64,000 nucleotides of DNA, taken from assembly GCF_910578895.1 (NCBI RefSeq), contig NZ_CAJTSC010000001.1, positions 109,116 to 173,115 on the forward strand, given 5' to 3'. The stretch's first letter is position 1, and each line of letters starts with the position of its first letter. The notes under the pieces were generated by a model that saw only the letters and a program-made list of their open reading frames with translations, did not search any database and had not been told where the DNA came from. This DNA is from an uncultured Bacteroides sp. (GTDB lineage Bacteria; Bacteroidota; Bacteroidia; Bacteroidales; Bacteroidaceae). Below, piece after piece: positions 17,235 to 26,557 of the stretch. The translations under genes and the position numbers were made by a program.

Positions 17235-17242
17235 TAACTTTG
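17235..17242 (+). promoter_or_regulatory. -7 box of secA
   Basis: TAACTTTG matches TAnnTTTG, 43 bases before the secA start. CTTTA at about 17209-17213 is a weak -33 candidate, 21 bases upstream. Confidence 0.55.
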
Positions 17243-17284
17243 CACACCTTATAAACTTAGAATAATAATAAAAACAGATACAAA

Positions 17285-20200
17285 ATGGGATTTAATGAAT
17301 TTTTAAGCTCGATTTTCGGCAATAAAGCCACCCGCGACATGAAAGAAATAAAGCCGTGGGTAGACAAGGTAAAAGCCGCCTATCCTGAAATAGCCGCATT
17401 GGACAATGATGCCCTGCGCGCTAAAACCGAAGAACTGAAGGCATACATCCGCAATTCGGCAACCGAACAACGTGCCAAAGTGGAGGAACTGAAGGCAAAC
17501 GTCGAAAGCACCGAACTGGAAAAGCGCGAAGAACTTTTCGCTCAGATAGATAAGATAGAAAAAGAGATACTGGACATTTACGAAAAAGCATTGGACGAGG
17601 TGCTTCCCGCCGCTTTCTCCATTGTGAAAGAAACCGCCAAACGTTTCTCCGAAAATGAAGAAATCGTAGTGACCGCCACCGACTTCGACCGCCACCTCGC
17701 CACCGTGAAGGACTTCGTGCGTATCGAAGGCGACAAGGCCATCTACCAAAACCATTGGATAGCCGGCGGCAACGATACGGTATGGAACATGGTGCACTAC
17801 GATGTGCAGTTGTTCGGTGGCGTAGTGCTGCACAAAGGCAAGATTGCCGAAATGGCAACCGGTGAAGGTAAAACATTGGTGGCCACCCTGCCCGTATTCC
17901 TCAACGCGCTGACCGGAAACGGCGTACACGTGGTGACCGTGAACGACTATCTGGCAAAGCGTGACTCCGAATGGATGGGTCCGCTCTACATGTTCCACGG
18001 TCTGAGCGTGGATTGCATCGACAGGCATCAACCCAACTCCGACGCACGCCGTCAGGCTTATCTGGCAGATATCACTTTCGGTACGAATAACGAATTCGGT
18101 TTCGACTACCTGCGCGACAACATGGCTATCAGCCCGAAAGACCTCGTACAGCGTCAGCACAACTATGCCATCGTGGACGAGGTAGACTCGGTATTGATTG
18201 ACGATGCCCGTACGCCGCTGATTATCTCCGGACCGGTCCCCAAAGGCGACGACCAGCTTTTCGAGCAACTCCGCCCGCAAGTGGAACGTCTGGTCGAAGC
18301 CCAGAAGAAACTGGCCACGCAATATCTTGCCGATGCCAAGCGCCTGATAGCTTCGAACGACAAGAAAGAGCAGGAAGAGGGATTCCTCGCCCTGTATCGC
18401 AGCCACAAGTGCCTGCCGAAGAACAAGGCATTAATCAAGTTCCTCAGCGAACAAGGTATCAAAGCCGGCATGCTCAAGACCGAGGAGATATACATGGAGC
18501 AAAACAACAAACGCATGCACGAGGTTACCGACCCGTTGTATTTCGTAATTGATGAAAAGCTGAACAGTGTAGACCTGACCGATAAGGGTGTGGACCTGAT
18601 TAGCGGCAACTCCGCCGACCCTACCTTCTTCGTACTTCCCGACATCACCGCCCAGCTTTCCGAACTGGAAAACGAAAAAGAGCTGACCGATGAAGAGCGC
18701 CTTGCCAAGAAGGATGCCCTGATGACGAACTTCGCCATCAAGAGCGAGCGCGTACATACCATCAACCAATTGTTGAAGGCATACACGATGTTCGAGAAAG
18801 ACGACGAATATGTAGTAATCGACGGTCAGGTGAAGATTGTGGACGAACAGACCGGACGTATCATGGAAGGCCGCCGCTACTCCGACGGTTTGCACCAAGC
18901 TATCGAGGCGAAGGAAGGCGTGAAAGTGGAAGCTGCCACACAGACATTCGCCACGATTACGTTGCAGAACTATTTCCGCATGTATCATAAGCTGTCCGGT
19001 ATGACCGGTACCGCCGAAACGGAAGCAGGCGAACTTTGGGACATCTACAAACTGGATGTGGTGGTTATCCCTACCAACCGTCCCATCACCCGCAACGATA
19101 TGAACGACCGCGTCTACAAGACCAAACGCGAAAAATATAAAGCCGTCATCGAGGAGATTGAAAAAATGGTGGCAGCCGGACGTCCTGTCCTGGTGGGTAC
19201 CACTTCCGTAGAAATCTCCGAAATGCTGAGCAAGATGCTGACCATGCGCAAAATCGAACACAACGTATTGAATGCGAAACTGCACCAGAAAGAAGCCGAT
19301 ATCGTGGCAAAAGCCGGTTTAAGTTGCGCCGTAACTATTGCCACCAACATGGCGGGCCGTGGTACGGACATCAAGCTGAGCCCGGAAGTAAAAGCTGCGG
19401 GCGGTCTTGCCATTATCGGTACGGAGCGTCACGAGTCGCGCCGTGTAGACCGCCAGCTGCGTGGTCGTGCCGGACGTCAGGGCGACCCCGGTTCATCCGT
19501 ATTCTTCGTTTCGCTGGAAGACGACCTGATGCGCCTTTTCTCCTCCGACCGCATTGCCGGTGTCATGGACCGACTCGGTTTCAAGGAGGGCGAAATGATT
19601 GAGCACAGCATGATTTCCAAGTCCATCGAACGTGCTCAGAAGAAGGTGGAAGAGAACAACTTCGGTATCCGTAAACGCCTGTTGGAGTATGATGACGTGA
19701 TGAACAAGCAGCGTACCGTGGTCTACACCAAACGCCGCCACGCACTTATGGGCGAACGTATCGGCATGGATATCGTAAACATGATTTGGGACCGCTGTGT
19801 CAATGCCATCGAGGCTCCTACTTATGAGGATTGCAAGATGGATCTCTTGCAGACCCTTGCCATGGAGACCCCGTTCACAGAAGAGGAGTTCCGTAACGAG
19901 AAGAAAGAGAAACTTGCCGACCGTACTTTCGATGCCGCCATGGAACTCTTCAAGCGCAAGACCGAACGCATGGCGCAAATCGCTTATCCGGTCATCAAGC
20001 AGGTGTACGAAAACCAGGGGCACATGTACGAAAACATCCTGATACCCATCACGGACGGCAAACGCATGTATAACATCTCCTGCAACCTGAAAACCGCCTA
20101 CGAAAGCGAATGCAAGGAAGTAGTGAAATCTTTCGAAAAGTCCATCCTGCTACACGTCATCGACGAGGCATGGAAGGAAAACCTGCGCGAACTTGACGAC

Positions 20201-20581
20201 TTGAAACATTCCGTACAGAATGCCAGCTACGAACAGAAAGACCCGTTGTTGATTTACAAGCTGGAGTCTGTAAACCTGTTCGATACAATGGTAGACAAGA
20301 TAAACAATCAGACCGTCTCTATCTTGATGCGCGGACAAATTCCGGTACAGGAACCGCAGGAAGTCCGCCAGGCAGCTCCCGAGCAACGTCAGGACTTAAG
20401 CAAATACCGCGAACAAAAGCAGGACCTGAGCGACCCGAACCAACAAGCCGCCGCCCAACAGGATACGCGCGAACAACAGAAACGCGAACCTATCCGCGCC
20501 GAAAAGACGGTAGGGCGCAACGATCCCTGTCCGTGCGGAAGCGGCAAGAAATACAAGAACTGCCACGGAAAAAATGCGTAA
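17285..20581 (+). CDS. secA: Preprotein translocase ATPase SecA
   Basis: 1098 residues, the long form usual in Bacteroidota (enterobacterial SecA is about 900). SecA drives unfolded preproteins through SecYEG. Seen here: an N-terminal insertion of charged helices (about 50-100), Walker A M-A-T-G-E-G-K-T near 190, the DEAD-like box V-D-E-V-D-S near 300, preprotein cross-linking and helicase motifs (TNMAGRGTDI, RVDRQLRGRAGRQGDPG near 705-740), a Gln-rich linker (about 1025-1065), and the C-terminal zinc-binding SEC-C motif with CPCGSGKKYKNCHG. Monocistronic, with its own promoter and a terminator at 20620-20656. Confidence 0.98.
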   Translation: MGFNEFLSSIFGNKATRDMKEIKPWVDKVKAAYPEIAALDNDALRAKTEELKAYIRNSATEQRAKVEELKANVESTELEKREELFAQIDKIEKEILDIYEKALDEVLPAAFSIVKETAKRFSENEEIVVTATDFDRHLATVKDFVRIEGDKAIYQNHWIAGGNDTVWNMVHYDVQLFGGVVLHKGKIAEMATGEGKTLVATLPVFLNALTGNGVHVVTVNDYLAKRDSEWMGPLYMFHGLSVDCIDRHQPNSDARRQAYLADITFGTNNEFGFDYLRDNMAISPKDLVQRQHNYAIVDEVDSVLIDDARTPLIISGPVPKGDDQLFEQLRPQVERLVEAQKKLATQYLADAKRLIASNDKKEQEEGFLALYRSHKCLPKNKALIKFLSEQGIKAGMLKTEEIYMEQNNKRMHEVTDPLYFVIDEKLNSVDLTDKGVDLISGNSADPTFFVLPDITAQLSELENEKELTDEERLAKKDALMTNFAIKSERVHTINQLLKAYTMFEKDDEYVVIDGQVKIVDEQTGRIMEGRRYSDGLHQAIEAKEGVKVEAATQTFATITLQNYFRMYHKLSGMTGTAETEAGELWDIYKLDVVVIPTNRPITRNDMNDRVYKTKREKYKAVIEEIEKMVAAGRPVLVGTTSVEISEMLSKMLTMRKIEHNVLNAKLHQKEADIVAKAGLSCAVTIATNMAGRGTDIKLSPEVKAAGGLAIIGTERHESRRVDRQLRGRAGRQGDPGSSVFFVSLEDDLMRLFSSDRIAGVMDRLGFKEGEMIEHSMISKSIERAQKKVEENNFGIRKRLLEYDDVMNKQRTVVYTKRRHALMGERIGMDIVNMIWDRCVNAIEAPTYEDCKMDLLQTLAMETPFTEEEFRNEKKEKLADRTFDAAMELFKRKTERMAQIAYPVIKQVYENQGHMYENILIPITDGKRMYNISCNLKTAYESECKEVVKSFEKSILLHVIDEAWKENLRELDDLKHSVQNASYEQKDPLLIYKLESVNLFDTMVDKINNQTVSILMRGQIPVQEPQEVRQAAPEQRQDLSKYREQKQDLSDPNQQAAAQQDTREQQKREPIRAEKTVGRNDPCPCGSGKKYKNCHGKNA

Positions 20582-20619
20582 GACAGTGTGATATAACATA
20601 CTAATCCTACTGCTACCCT

Positions 20620-20656
20620 AAAAGCCTCGAACGGTTAAAATCTGTCCGGGGCTTTT
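20620..20656 (+). terminator. secA terminator
   Basis: AAAAGCCTCGAAC and GTCCGGGGCTTTT form a 12-13 bp stem with one G-T pair and one mismatch, ending in a T-rich stretch, 40 bases after the secA stop. Confidence 0.75.
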
Positions 20657-20675
20657 ATTTATTCAAGTAAAAGAT

Positions 20676-20683
20676 TACTTTTG
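20676..20683 (+). promoter_or_regulatory. -7 box of the DUF6340 gene
   Basis: TACTTTTG matches TAnnTTTG, 26 bases before the ATG and immediately after the secA terminator. Confidence 0.5.
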
Positions 20684-20709
20684 TTTTTTGGAACAAAGAA
20701 CAAAGAATT

Positions 20710-21807
20710 ATGCCCCAATCCCCTTCACTCCTGTTATTGTCCTGCTTATTGCTTCTGGCAGGTTGCCAAAGTGTCGAACAGCTTTCCATAGACTATATGC
20801 TTCCGGCAGATGTCAGCTTTCCGGCAAGTTTAAGACGGGTGGCAATCGTCAACAACATGCCCGAAGTCCCGGACAACAAGCCGATACTTGCCAAAGAGAC
20901 AAAGAAAGACAGCTATGAAATGGCTCGAAAGGTAGATTACTACAACGGCAATGCCATCCTTGCCACCGAATCGCTCGCCGCATCACTCGCCCATGAGAAC
21001 TACTTCAATGAAGTGGTCATCTGCGACTCGGCATTACGCGCCCATGACATTACCCCTCGCGAGGGCGTATTGTCGCAAAATGAGGTGAACCAATTGGTAC
21101 ATGGCTTAGACGTGGATTTCCTCATCGCATTGGAGAATGTACAGATACGCTCCGTCCGGAAGATAAAGTACATGCGCGACTGGGGTATTTACCACGGAAC
21201 GGCAGACGCCAAAGTGTATTCCACCGCCAGGGTTTACCTACCCAACCGAAACGCGCCCATGGTAACAATCAATGCCAACGACAGCATCTTTTGGGAAGAG
21301 GCCGGTAATGGTCCTTATGTGCAGAACAAACTTATCAACGAGGAAGATTTAATAAAACAAGCATCGGAATTTGCCGGAACCATACCCGTAAAGAAGCTGC
21401 TGCCCTATTGGAAAACCGCCAACCGGTATCTGTTCGTCGGCGGCTCGGTAAACATGCGCGACGCAGCCGTATATGCCGGAAAGAAACAATGGGACACAGC
21501 CATCGAACTCTGGAAGGAGACCTATGCCGCCAAGAAAGGAAAGAAGAAAATGCAGGCCGCCTACAACCTTGCAGTGGGCTATGAAATGTTGGACAGCATT
21601 GCCACCGCCACCGACTGGGCACTGAAAGCGCAAGCCGAAGCACGCATCGTGGACGGTGTGGATAAAAAAGACCCGGCTGCTCCCGGCAACAAAGCCGATT
21701 TTCCCTACTATGTCCTTACAACGCTTTATGCAACCGAATTGGAAGGGCGCAAAGAAGGCTTATCACGCCTAAACATGCAAATGCAGCGATTTAATGATGA
21801 TTTTTAA
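20710..21807 (+). CDS. DUF6340-family lipoprotein
   Basis: 365 residues. A lipoprotein signal (SLLLLSCLLLLAGC, Cys about 19) is followed by a motif-poor alpha/beta domain. Features I associate with DUF6340: the N-terminal QLSIDYMLPADVSFPASLRRVAIVNN, a HGLDVDFLIALENVQI block near 135 and a C-terminal TPR-like pair (RDAAVYAGKKQWDTAIELWKETY, then KMQAAYNLAVGYEMLDSIATATDWALKA). It is probably an outer-membrane lipoprotein of unknown function. The next gene starts 68 bases downstream with its own -7 box, so a shared transcript is not certain. Confidence 0.8.
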   Translation: MPQSPSLLLLSCLLLLAGCQSVEQLSIDYMLPADVSFPASLRRVAIVNNMPEVPDNKPILAKETKKDSYEMARKVDYYNGNAILATESLAASLAHENYFNEVVICDSALRAHDITPREGVLSQNEVNQLVHGLDVDFLIALENVQIRSVRKIKYMRDWGIYHGTADAKVYSTARVYLPNRNAPMVTINANDSIFWEEAGNGPYVQNKLINEEDLIKQASEFAGTIPVKKLLPYWKTANRYLFVGGSVNMRDAAVYAGKKQWDTAIELWKETYAAKKGKKKMQAAYNLAVGYEMLDSIATATDWALKAQAEARIVDGVDKKDPAAPGNKADFPYYVLTTLYATELEGRKEGLSRLNMQMQRFNDDF

Positions 21808-21818
21808 TCAAATACTGT

Positions 21819-21847
21819 AAGGTATAATTGTTTTTTTTATACCTTTG
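21819..21847 (+). promoter_or_regulatory. Promoter box inside an inverted repeat
   Basis: AAGGTATA (21819-21826) and TATACCTT (21838-21845) are perfect inverted repeats around an 11-base T-rich loop. The right arm overlaps a TACCTTTG -7 box (21840-21847) for the small acidic protein gene. The dyad could be an operator or could end the upstream transcript. Confidence 0.45.
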
Positions 21848-21875
21848 AACATCTATTTAGTAAAGAAAAGCAATT

Positions 21876-22322
21876 ATGAAACTCAGTCAACCGTCCTTAT
21901 CTCTCCTCGAAGAAACCATCAAGCAGGCAATCGGCAAGTACACTTGCGGTTGCGAGCAAACTGTCGTCACGGATATCCACCTGCAAGCCAGCCAAAGTTC
22001 GGGCGAACTCCTACTGTTCGATGACGACGACCGGACACTTGCCGACACCATCGTTGAAGAATGGACGGCATACGAAGGCGATGACTTCTATGAAAACATG
22101 GAACGTATCCTGAGCAACCTGCTCTCCAACATGAAGAACCGGGGTGCTTTCGACAAACTGACTATCATGAAACCCTTCTCCTTCGTATTGGTGGACGATG
22201 ACAAGGAGACCATAGCCGAACTTCTGCTGCTGGACGATGACACGCTCCTGGTGAACGAAGGACTGCTGGAAGGCCTGGACGAGGAACTGGACGCATTCCT
22301 GAAAGACCTGTTGGAGAAGTAA
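21876..22322 (+). CDS. Small acidic cytoplasmic protein, unrecognised
   Basis: 148 residues without signal peptide or membrane segment. About a quarter of residues are Asp or Glu, with runs such as LLLFDDDDRTLAD, LVDDDKETIAELLLLDDD and a Glu/Asp/Leu-rich C-terminus. I do not recognise a family. A CGC pair near residue 24-26 is the only cysteine feature. Predicted pattern is alternating helix and strand, possibly a small protein-binding fold. It has its own -7 box and lies 69 bases before the transglutaminase pair, so it may be cotranscribed with them. Codon use and composition resemble the neighbours. Confidence 0.7.
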   Translation: MKLSQPSLSLLEETIKQAIGKYTCGCEQTVVTDIHLQASQSSGELLLFDDDDRTLADTIVEEWTAYEGDDFYENMERILSNLLSNMKNRGAFDKLTIMKPFSFVLVDDDKETIAELLLLDDDTLLVNEGLLEGLDEELDAFLKDLLEK

Positions 22323-22391
22323 GCCGGGAAACGCGAGCACCGGCTTCGCATCAGTATCCGCACACTCATCCACAATCTAATATAACCGAAC

Positions 22392-24221
22392 ATGAAAAGC
22401 CGTAGTCTCTATGTATATGTATTTTTGTGTTTGCACATTTGTAACCTATACGGACAGACACTCGATGACAATATTGTCATCACACAATGCAATGAATCAT
22501 ACGTCTTCACAGTAGAAAAAGACGGAACACCTTGCGCACGTAACCGGAAAGAGACAGCCTACGAAGCCACCCGGATGGGCGCATCCCTACAGCCCCACAC
22601 CTACTACGGGGAGTTTATCTCGCTGGACGGCGCCTCCGCCAAAGGTGGAGGAAAGGCGGAATACAAAAGCGTTACCCCTGAAAACGTATTCTTCGATGAC
22701 AGCAAGGTCTGCTTCTTCAACATCCACCTCGACCGCAAAGGGAAAAAGACGGAAACAAGTTTCAAGCGTACGTTCCACGACTTGCGTTACCTCACGAAAG
22801 TCTACCTGGGCGAGGAATATTTCATCAAGGAAAAGCAACTGACATTCACCATCCCACAAGCCCTGTCACATTTTCGGTTGACAGAACAAAACTTCACGCC
22901 TGCCATCCGTTGCGAACGCAGTACCAATGCTGCGGGCGACTCCGTATTCACCTATACCGTAACGGATATGCCTGCCATGAAAAATGAGAAGCAGATGCCT
23001 TCATCGGGCAAAATATATCCGCACCTGCTGATCACCGGTTCTTTCAAAGACTATCACGATATGTATCACTGGTCCAACGGGCTGGCACAAGTGGACTGCA
23101 CTGTCCCCGGACTGGAAAAGCTGCTGGCGGAAATCACTGAAGGCTGCAGCACGGACCGGGAAAAGATAGACAACACCTATGCCTGGGTGCAGCAACACAT
23201 CCGCTACATCGCTTTTGAAGCCGGCATACAGGGACATAAACCCGACACACCGGCAGAAGTGCTGCGCAAACGGTACGGCGACTGCAAAGGAATGGCACTC
23301 CTGCTCCGCACTTTGCTGAAAGCGCAAGGTTTCGACGCCCGACTCACCGATATAGGCACGGCGGACATTCCCTACCCGATGAGCCAAGTACCCACACTGG
23401 CAGCGGTAAACCACATGATATGCACCCTTTTCCACCAAGGGAACACCTACTACCTGGATGCCACCAACGAACACATTCCCCCGGAGTTCGTGCCCGGAAG
23501 CATACAGGACAGGGAAGCTGTCATCGAAGACGGGGAAACGTGCATCTTGCAGACCCTGCCCGTATTGGATAGCAGCACTTCCACCGACAGCCTGCACTAC
23601 GCCTGTACCCTGTCCGGCAAGCAAACGGAATGGGCATTGTATGGCAAAGCGACCCGCTACTGGAGCGGAGACATGAAAGAACTCTTCCTGACCGCTTACC
23701 ACGAAAACAACAAGGACGGCAGGCAGGAAGTTCTCCCCCGCATATTGGCAGGTGACACTCCCGATTACCGGACGGACTCCATCGGCTGGATAACGCAAGC
23801 ACCCGGGCAAACGTGGGCAATACTGTCCGGCACACTCCTCAACAAAAGTGCCGTACAGAGTGCCGACACGGAACTGTACATAGCCCCTGACCCGCACTGC
23901 GACCTATTCTGCCAACCGATAGACACTACCAAACGTATCCACGACTACGAACTTCCCTTCCGCTGCCGCATCGTACGTCACACGGAAGTGGAGATACCCG
24001 CAGGTTATGCCCTCGCCCACTGCCCCGAAGGCATCTCCCTCCACACGCCGCAAGGCACGCTCGACTGTTCGTTCCGACAAGCAAGCAACAAAGTTATCTT
24101 CCGGAAAGTGATGGAGATAACCGAACGGCGTATTTCCCGAAACGAGATTTCCGACTGGAACGCATCCCTGCGGAAGTGGACAGACGTGTGCCACGAACTT
24201 ATCATCCTTAAAAAACAATAA
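22392..24221 (+). CDS. DUF3857/transglutaminase-like secreted protein, intact triad
   Basis: 609 residues. A signal peptide (YVYVFLCLHICNLYGQ) is followed by a DUF3857-like beta domain (about 25-200) and a transglutaminase-core domain (about 255-370). The catalytic residues are visible: Cys298 in KRYGDCKGMA, His341 in AAVNHMICTL and Asp356 in YYLDATNEH. The C-terminal ~200 residues are beta-rich. Proteins of this design are common in Bacteroidota periplasm; whether they cross-link, cleave or bind peptides is not known. Its stop is 2 bases before the start of a paralogous protein that lacks the triad, so the two are surely cotranscribed. Confidence 0.85.
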   Translation: MKSRSLYVYVFLCLHICNLYGQTLDDNIVITQCNESYVFTVEKDGTPCARNRKETAYEATRMGASLQPHTYYGEFISLDGASAKGGGKAEYKSVTPENVFFDDSKVCFFNIHLDRKGKKTETSFKRTFHDLRYLTKVYLGEEYFIKEKQLTFTIPQALSHFRLTEQNFTPAIRCERSTNAAGDSVFTYTVTDMPAMKNEKQMPSSGKIYPHLLITGSFKDYHDMYHWSNGLAQVDCTVPGLEKLLAEITEGCSTDREKIDNTYAWVQQHIRYIAFEAGIQGHKPDTPAEVLRKRYGDCKGMALLLRTLLKAQGFDARLTDIGTADIPYPMSQVPTLAAVNHMICTLFHQGNTYYLDATNEHIPPEFVPGSIQDREAVIEDGETCILQTLPVLDSSTSTDSLHYACTLSGKQTEWALYGKATRYWSGDMKELFLTAYHENNKDGRQEVLPRILAGDTPDYRTDSIGWITQAPGQTWAILSGTLLNKSAVQSADTELYIAPDPHCDLFCQPIDTTKRIHDYELPFRCRIVRHTEVEIPAGYALAHCPEGISLHTPQGTLDCSFRQASNKVIFRKVMEITERRISRNEISDWNASLRKWTDVCHELIILKKQ

Positions 24222-24223
24222 TT

Positions 24224-26428
24224 ATGAAACAGAATGTGCTATTCCTAATGGGCTTGCTGGCACTTTTGCTGGTCGCCCCCCAAGCAAACGCCGATGACAA
24301 AGAGAAGTACAAACTTTTTGCCGAGGAGACCCGAAAAGTAGTATGGGCATTGGAGCTTCCCGAGTTCGCCAACACCACTGTTCCCGACAAATACAAGGAT
24401 GAATCCGCCGTAATCCTCGCCGCGCACAGCCGCCTGGAAGTCACCAAGAAGACACGTTTCAACGTAGGAGCGTTCCTCGGCGGCTTCCACTACATCGACC
24501 GTGAGGTGAACTGCCGCGACATCTATCGTATGCTGGTACAAATCAACGACCAGGCAGCCTTGAAAGAGTACTCCGAGTTCGACTACCGGACAGAAATCCG
24601 GAAGAAGAACTGGCGGTACGACGAGAAATACCAACAAGTGCTGGGAGTGCGCATCATCAAGCCCGATGGCACCGTCAAGGAGATAGACACGGACGAGTAC
24701 ATGACCGTCACTGAAGGGAAGAAAGACAACGAGCAACGACAAAAGCTTGCCGTCCCCGGATTGGAAATTGGCGACAAGATAGACATATTCTTCTTCAACT
24801 ATACCTCATTGGAAAACCATAATCTGGACCCTTTCGTCTTCCGTTTTCGCCAAAGTTACCCCATGCTCTCCTACACGGTGCATTGCGAGATAGATGACAA
24901 ACTCACTACCCAATACCGTACTCTGAACGGCGCTCCGGACTTTGCGCAAAGCAGGGACGAAGAGGGCAATATCCTGCTCGACGTAGCCATGAAGGACATC
25001 GGACAAACCGAACCCGACCTGTGGTACAATCCCATGCAGCAAACTCCGATGACGCTGCTGTACATCACCAACAGCAAGATGAAGAAGTACACCTACATCC
25101 CCGAAAGTGCCAAGAAGACGGGACTACATGCCAACCCGGACGCCGCTACCATACAGGAGGATGACTGGAAGTTCATGGAACAAGTCCAAGGAAGTTCAAG
25201 CGGAATGAGCAGTCCTGCCAAAACCGCACGATTCTATCGCAATGTAAAAAACATCAAGAAAAAAGATTGGTCAGACGAGAAAAAAGCGGATTTCATTTAC
25301 AATTACTATCGCCTTGCCCTGATGACGGACCGCAACAGCAACTATAACAGTTCGGCATTCATTACCTTCTTTGCCAGTCTGTTGACTTGGGCGGCAGATG
25401 TTCACAACCTCACCGGAATTACCACCCACAAAGATCAAGAACCACTCGACCAATTGGCAAGTTACCGTAATACCACTTGGTTTGTGGCACTACCGGAAAG
25501 TGGAAAATACTACTTTCCGCCTACTGCCTACCTCATTCCTCACGAAATCCCCGCCCGCTATCAAGGCAGACAGGCAATTTTGGAACCGGATAAAGAGAAA
25601 AGCAAAAAACTGAAGATAAAAGCAGAACGGGAACACCTCATCCTGCCCGCAAACAGTGCCGACGACAACCTGAACGTCACCACCATACACGCCGATATAG
25701 ACAACACGCTGCTCACCCTCAATCGGACCGAACTGCGCACCGGCACCCAAAAAGAGTTCATGCAGCGCGCCTTAGTGAAGATGGAAGATGTGGACGCCAC
25801 CTACCGCCGCCTGCTCAGTATTGACAAAGAGCTTGCCGAAGAGGTGGGCAAGAAGTATGCCGATGACCTTCAAGAAGTGTTCCGTAAAGGACGTGAGCAG
25901 GAGAAAGAGGACTACAAATGGGAGATAAACTACTATCACGGCGAGAATGCAAAAGAACTACTCGGCTATCGGATGCAATGCCTGGGCAATCAGCCGGACA
26001 GTGCCTCCTTCATCTACAACGTGCGCTACACGATGGAGAACTTTGTACGGAAAGCCGGTCCGAACTACGTACTCTCCGCCGGTAAACTCATCGGCGAAAA
26101 CACCCGGATTGAGGGCAAGGAACGCAAGCGTTCCGCCGACATCCACATGTCCGCCCCGCGCACCTTCCAATGGCGCATCACCGTCAATCTGCCCGCAGGC
26201 TACCAGGTAGCTCCCGAGGGAATGGAGAAACTTAATGTAAACGTAGAGAACGAATGCGGCGCTTTCATAGCCAAAGCCGCCTCTGAAGACGGCAAACTGG
26301 TGTTGGACATCACCAAACGTTACAATCACCAGACCGAACCCGTTGCCAATTGGGAGAAACTGTTGAAAATACAAGACACCACTAAAGAGTATGAAGCGCT
26401 GTCGGTGGTGTTGAGGAAAGAGAATTAA
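24224..26428 (+). CDS. DUF3857 protein with a degenerate transglutaminase core
   Basis: 734 residues with a signal peptide (VLFLMGLLALLLVAPQANA). The N-terminal DUF3857 domain (about 55-270) is well formed, with YEKYQQVLGVRIIKPDGTVKEID-like strands. Where the upstream paralogue has R-Y-G-D-C-K, this one reads NSNYNSSAFITFFASLL near residue 370, and the positions expected to hold His and Asp read RNTTWFVALP and YYFPPTAYLIP. No catalytic Cys-His-Asp set can be found, so the domain is probably non-catalytic. The C-terminal ~250 residues are beta-rich. Its placement right after an active paralogue suggests the two proteins work together, one perhaps as a binding or regulatory subunit. Confidence 0.82.
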   Translation: MKQNVLFLMGLLALLLVAPQANADDKEKYKLFAEETRKVVWALELPEFANTTVPDKYKDESAVILAAHSRLEVTKKTRFNVGAFLGGFHYIDREVNCRDIYRMLVQINDQAALKEYSEFDYRTEIRKKNWRYDEKYQQVLGVRIIKPDGTVKEIDTDEYMTVTEGKKDNEQRQKLAVPGLEIGDKIDIFFFNYTSLENHNLDPFVFRFRQSYPMLSYTVHCEIDDKLTTQYRTLNGAPDFAQSRDEEGNILLDVAMKDIGQTEPDLWYNPMQQTPMTLLYITNSKMKKYTYIPESAKKTGLHANPDAATIQEDDWKFMEQVQGSSSGMSSPAKTARFYRNVKNIKKKDWSDEKKADFIYNYYRLALMTDRNSNYNSSAFITFFASLLTWAADVHNLTGITTHKDQEPLDQLASYRNTTWFVALPESGKYYFPPTAYLIPHEIPARYQGRQAILEPDKEKSKKLKIKAEREHLILPANSADDNLNVTTIHADIDNTLLTLNRTELRTGTQKEFMQRALVKMEDVDATYRRLLSIDKELAEEVGKKYADDLQEVFRKGREQEKEDYKWEINYYHGENAKELLGYRMQCLGNQPDSASFIYNVRYTMENFVRKAGPNYVLSAGKLIGENTRIEGKERKRSADIHMSAPRTFQWRITVNLPAGYQVAPEGMEKLNVNVENECGAFIAKAASEDGKLVLDITKRYNHQTEPVANWEKLLKIQDTTKEYEALSVVLRKEN

Positions 26429-26454
26429 GAAGCTAAGAAGTTAAAGAAGTTAAA
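26429..26454. repeat. Short tandem GAAGTTAAA repeats
   Basis: GAAGCTAA, GAAGTTAAA and GAAGTTAAA follow each other directly behind the stop codon. Related words recur at 26521-26540 and, on the other strand, at 35158-35191. Confidence 0.6.
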
Positions 26455-26494
26455 GCCGATAGTTTTGCTATTTATTTGCAAAACTATCGGCTTT
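26452..26494. terminator. Bidirectional terminator between the DUF3857 pair and valS
   Basis: A perfect 17-bp stem (AAAGCCGATAGTTTTGC / GCAAAACTATCGGCTTT) with a 9-base loop, flanked by A and T tracts on both sides. It lies between converging genes and can serve both. Confidence 0.92.
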
Positions 26495-26557
26495 TAATTC
26501 CTAACGGAGCAAAGCGGAGTGATAACTTCAACTCCCTTTACTCCTTAACTTAATACT

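Noticed and set aside
17303..18406. 367-codon open frame antisense to secA
   Set aside because: It mirrors a well-conserved gene, is His/Val/Phe-rich in an artificial way, and has no start signal or family match.
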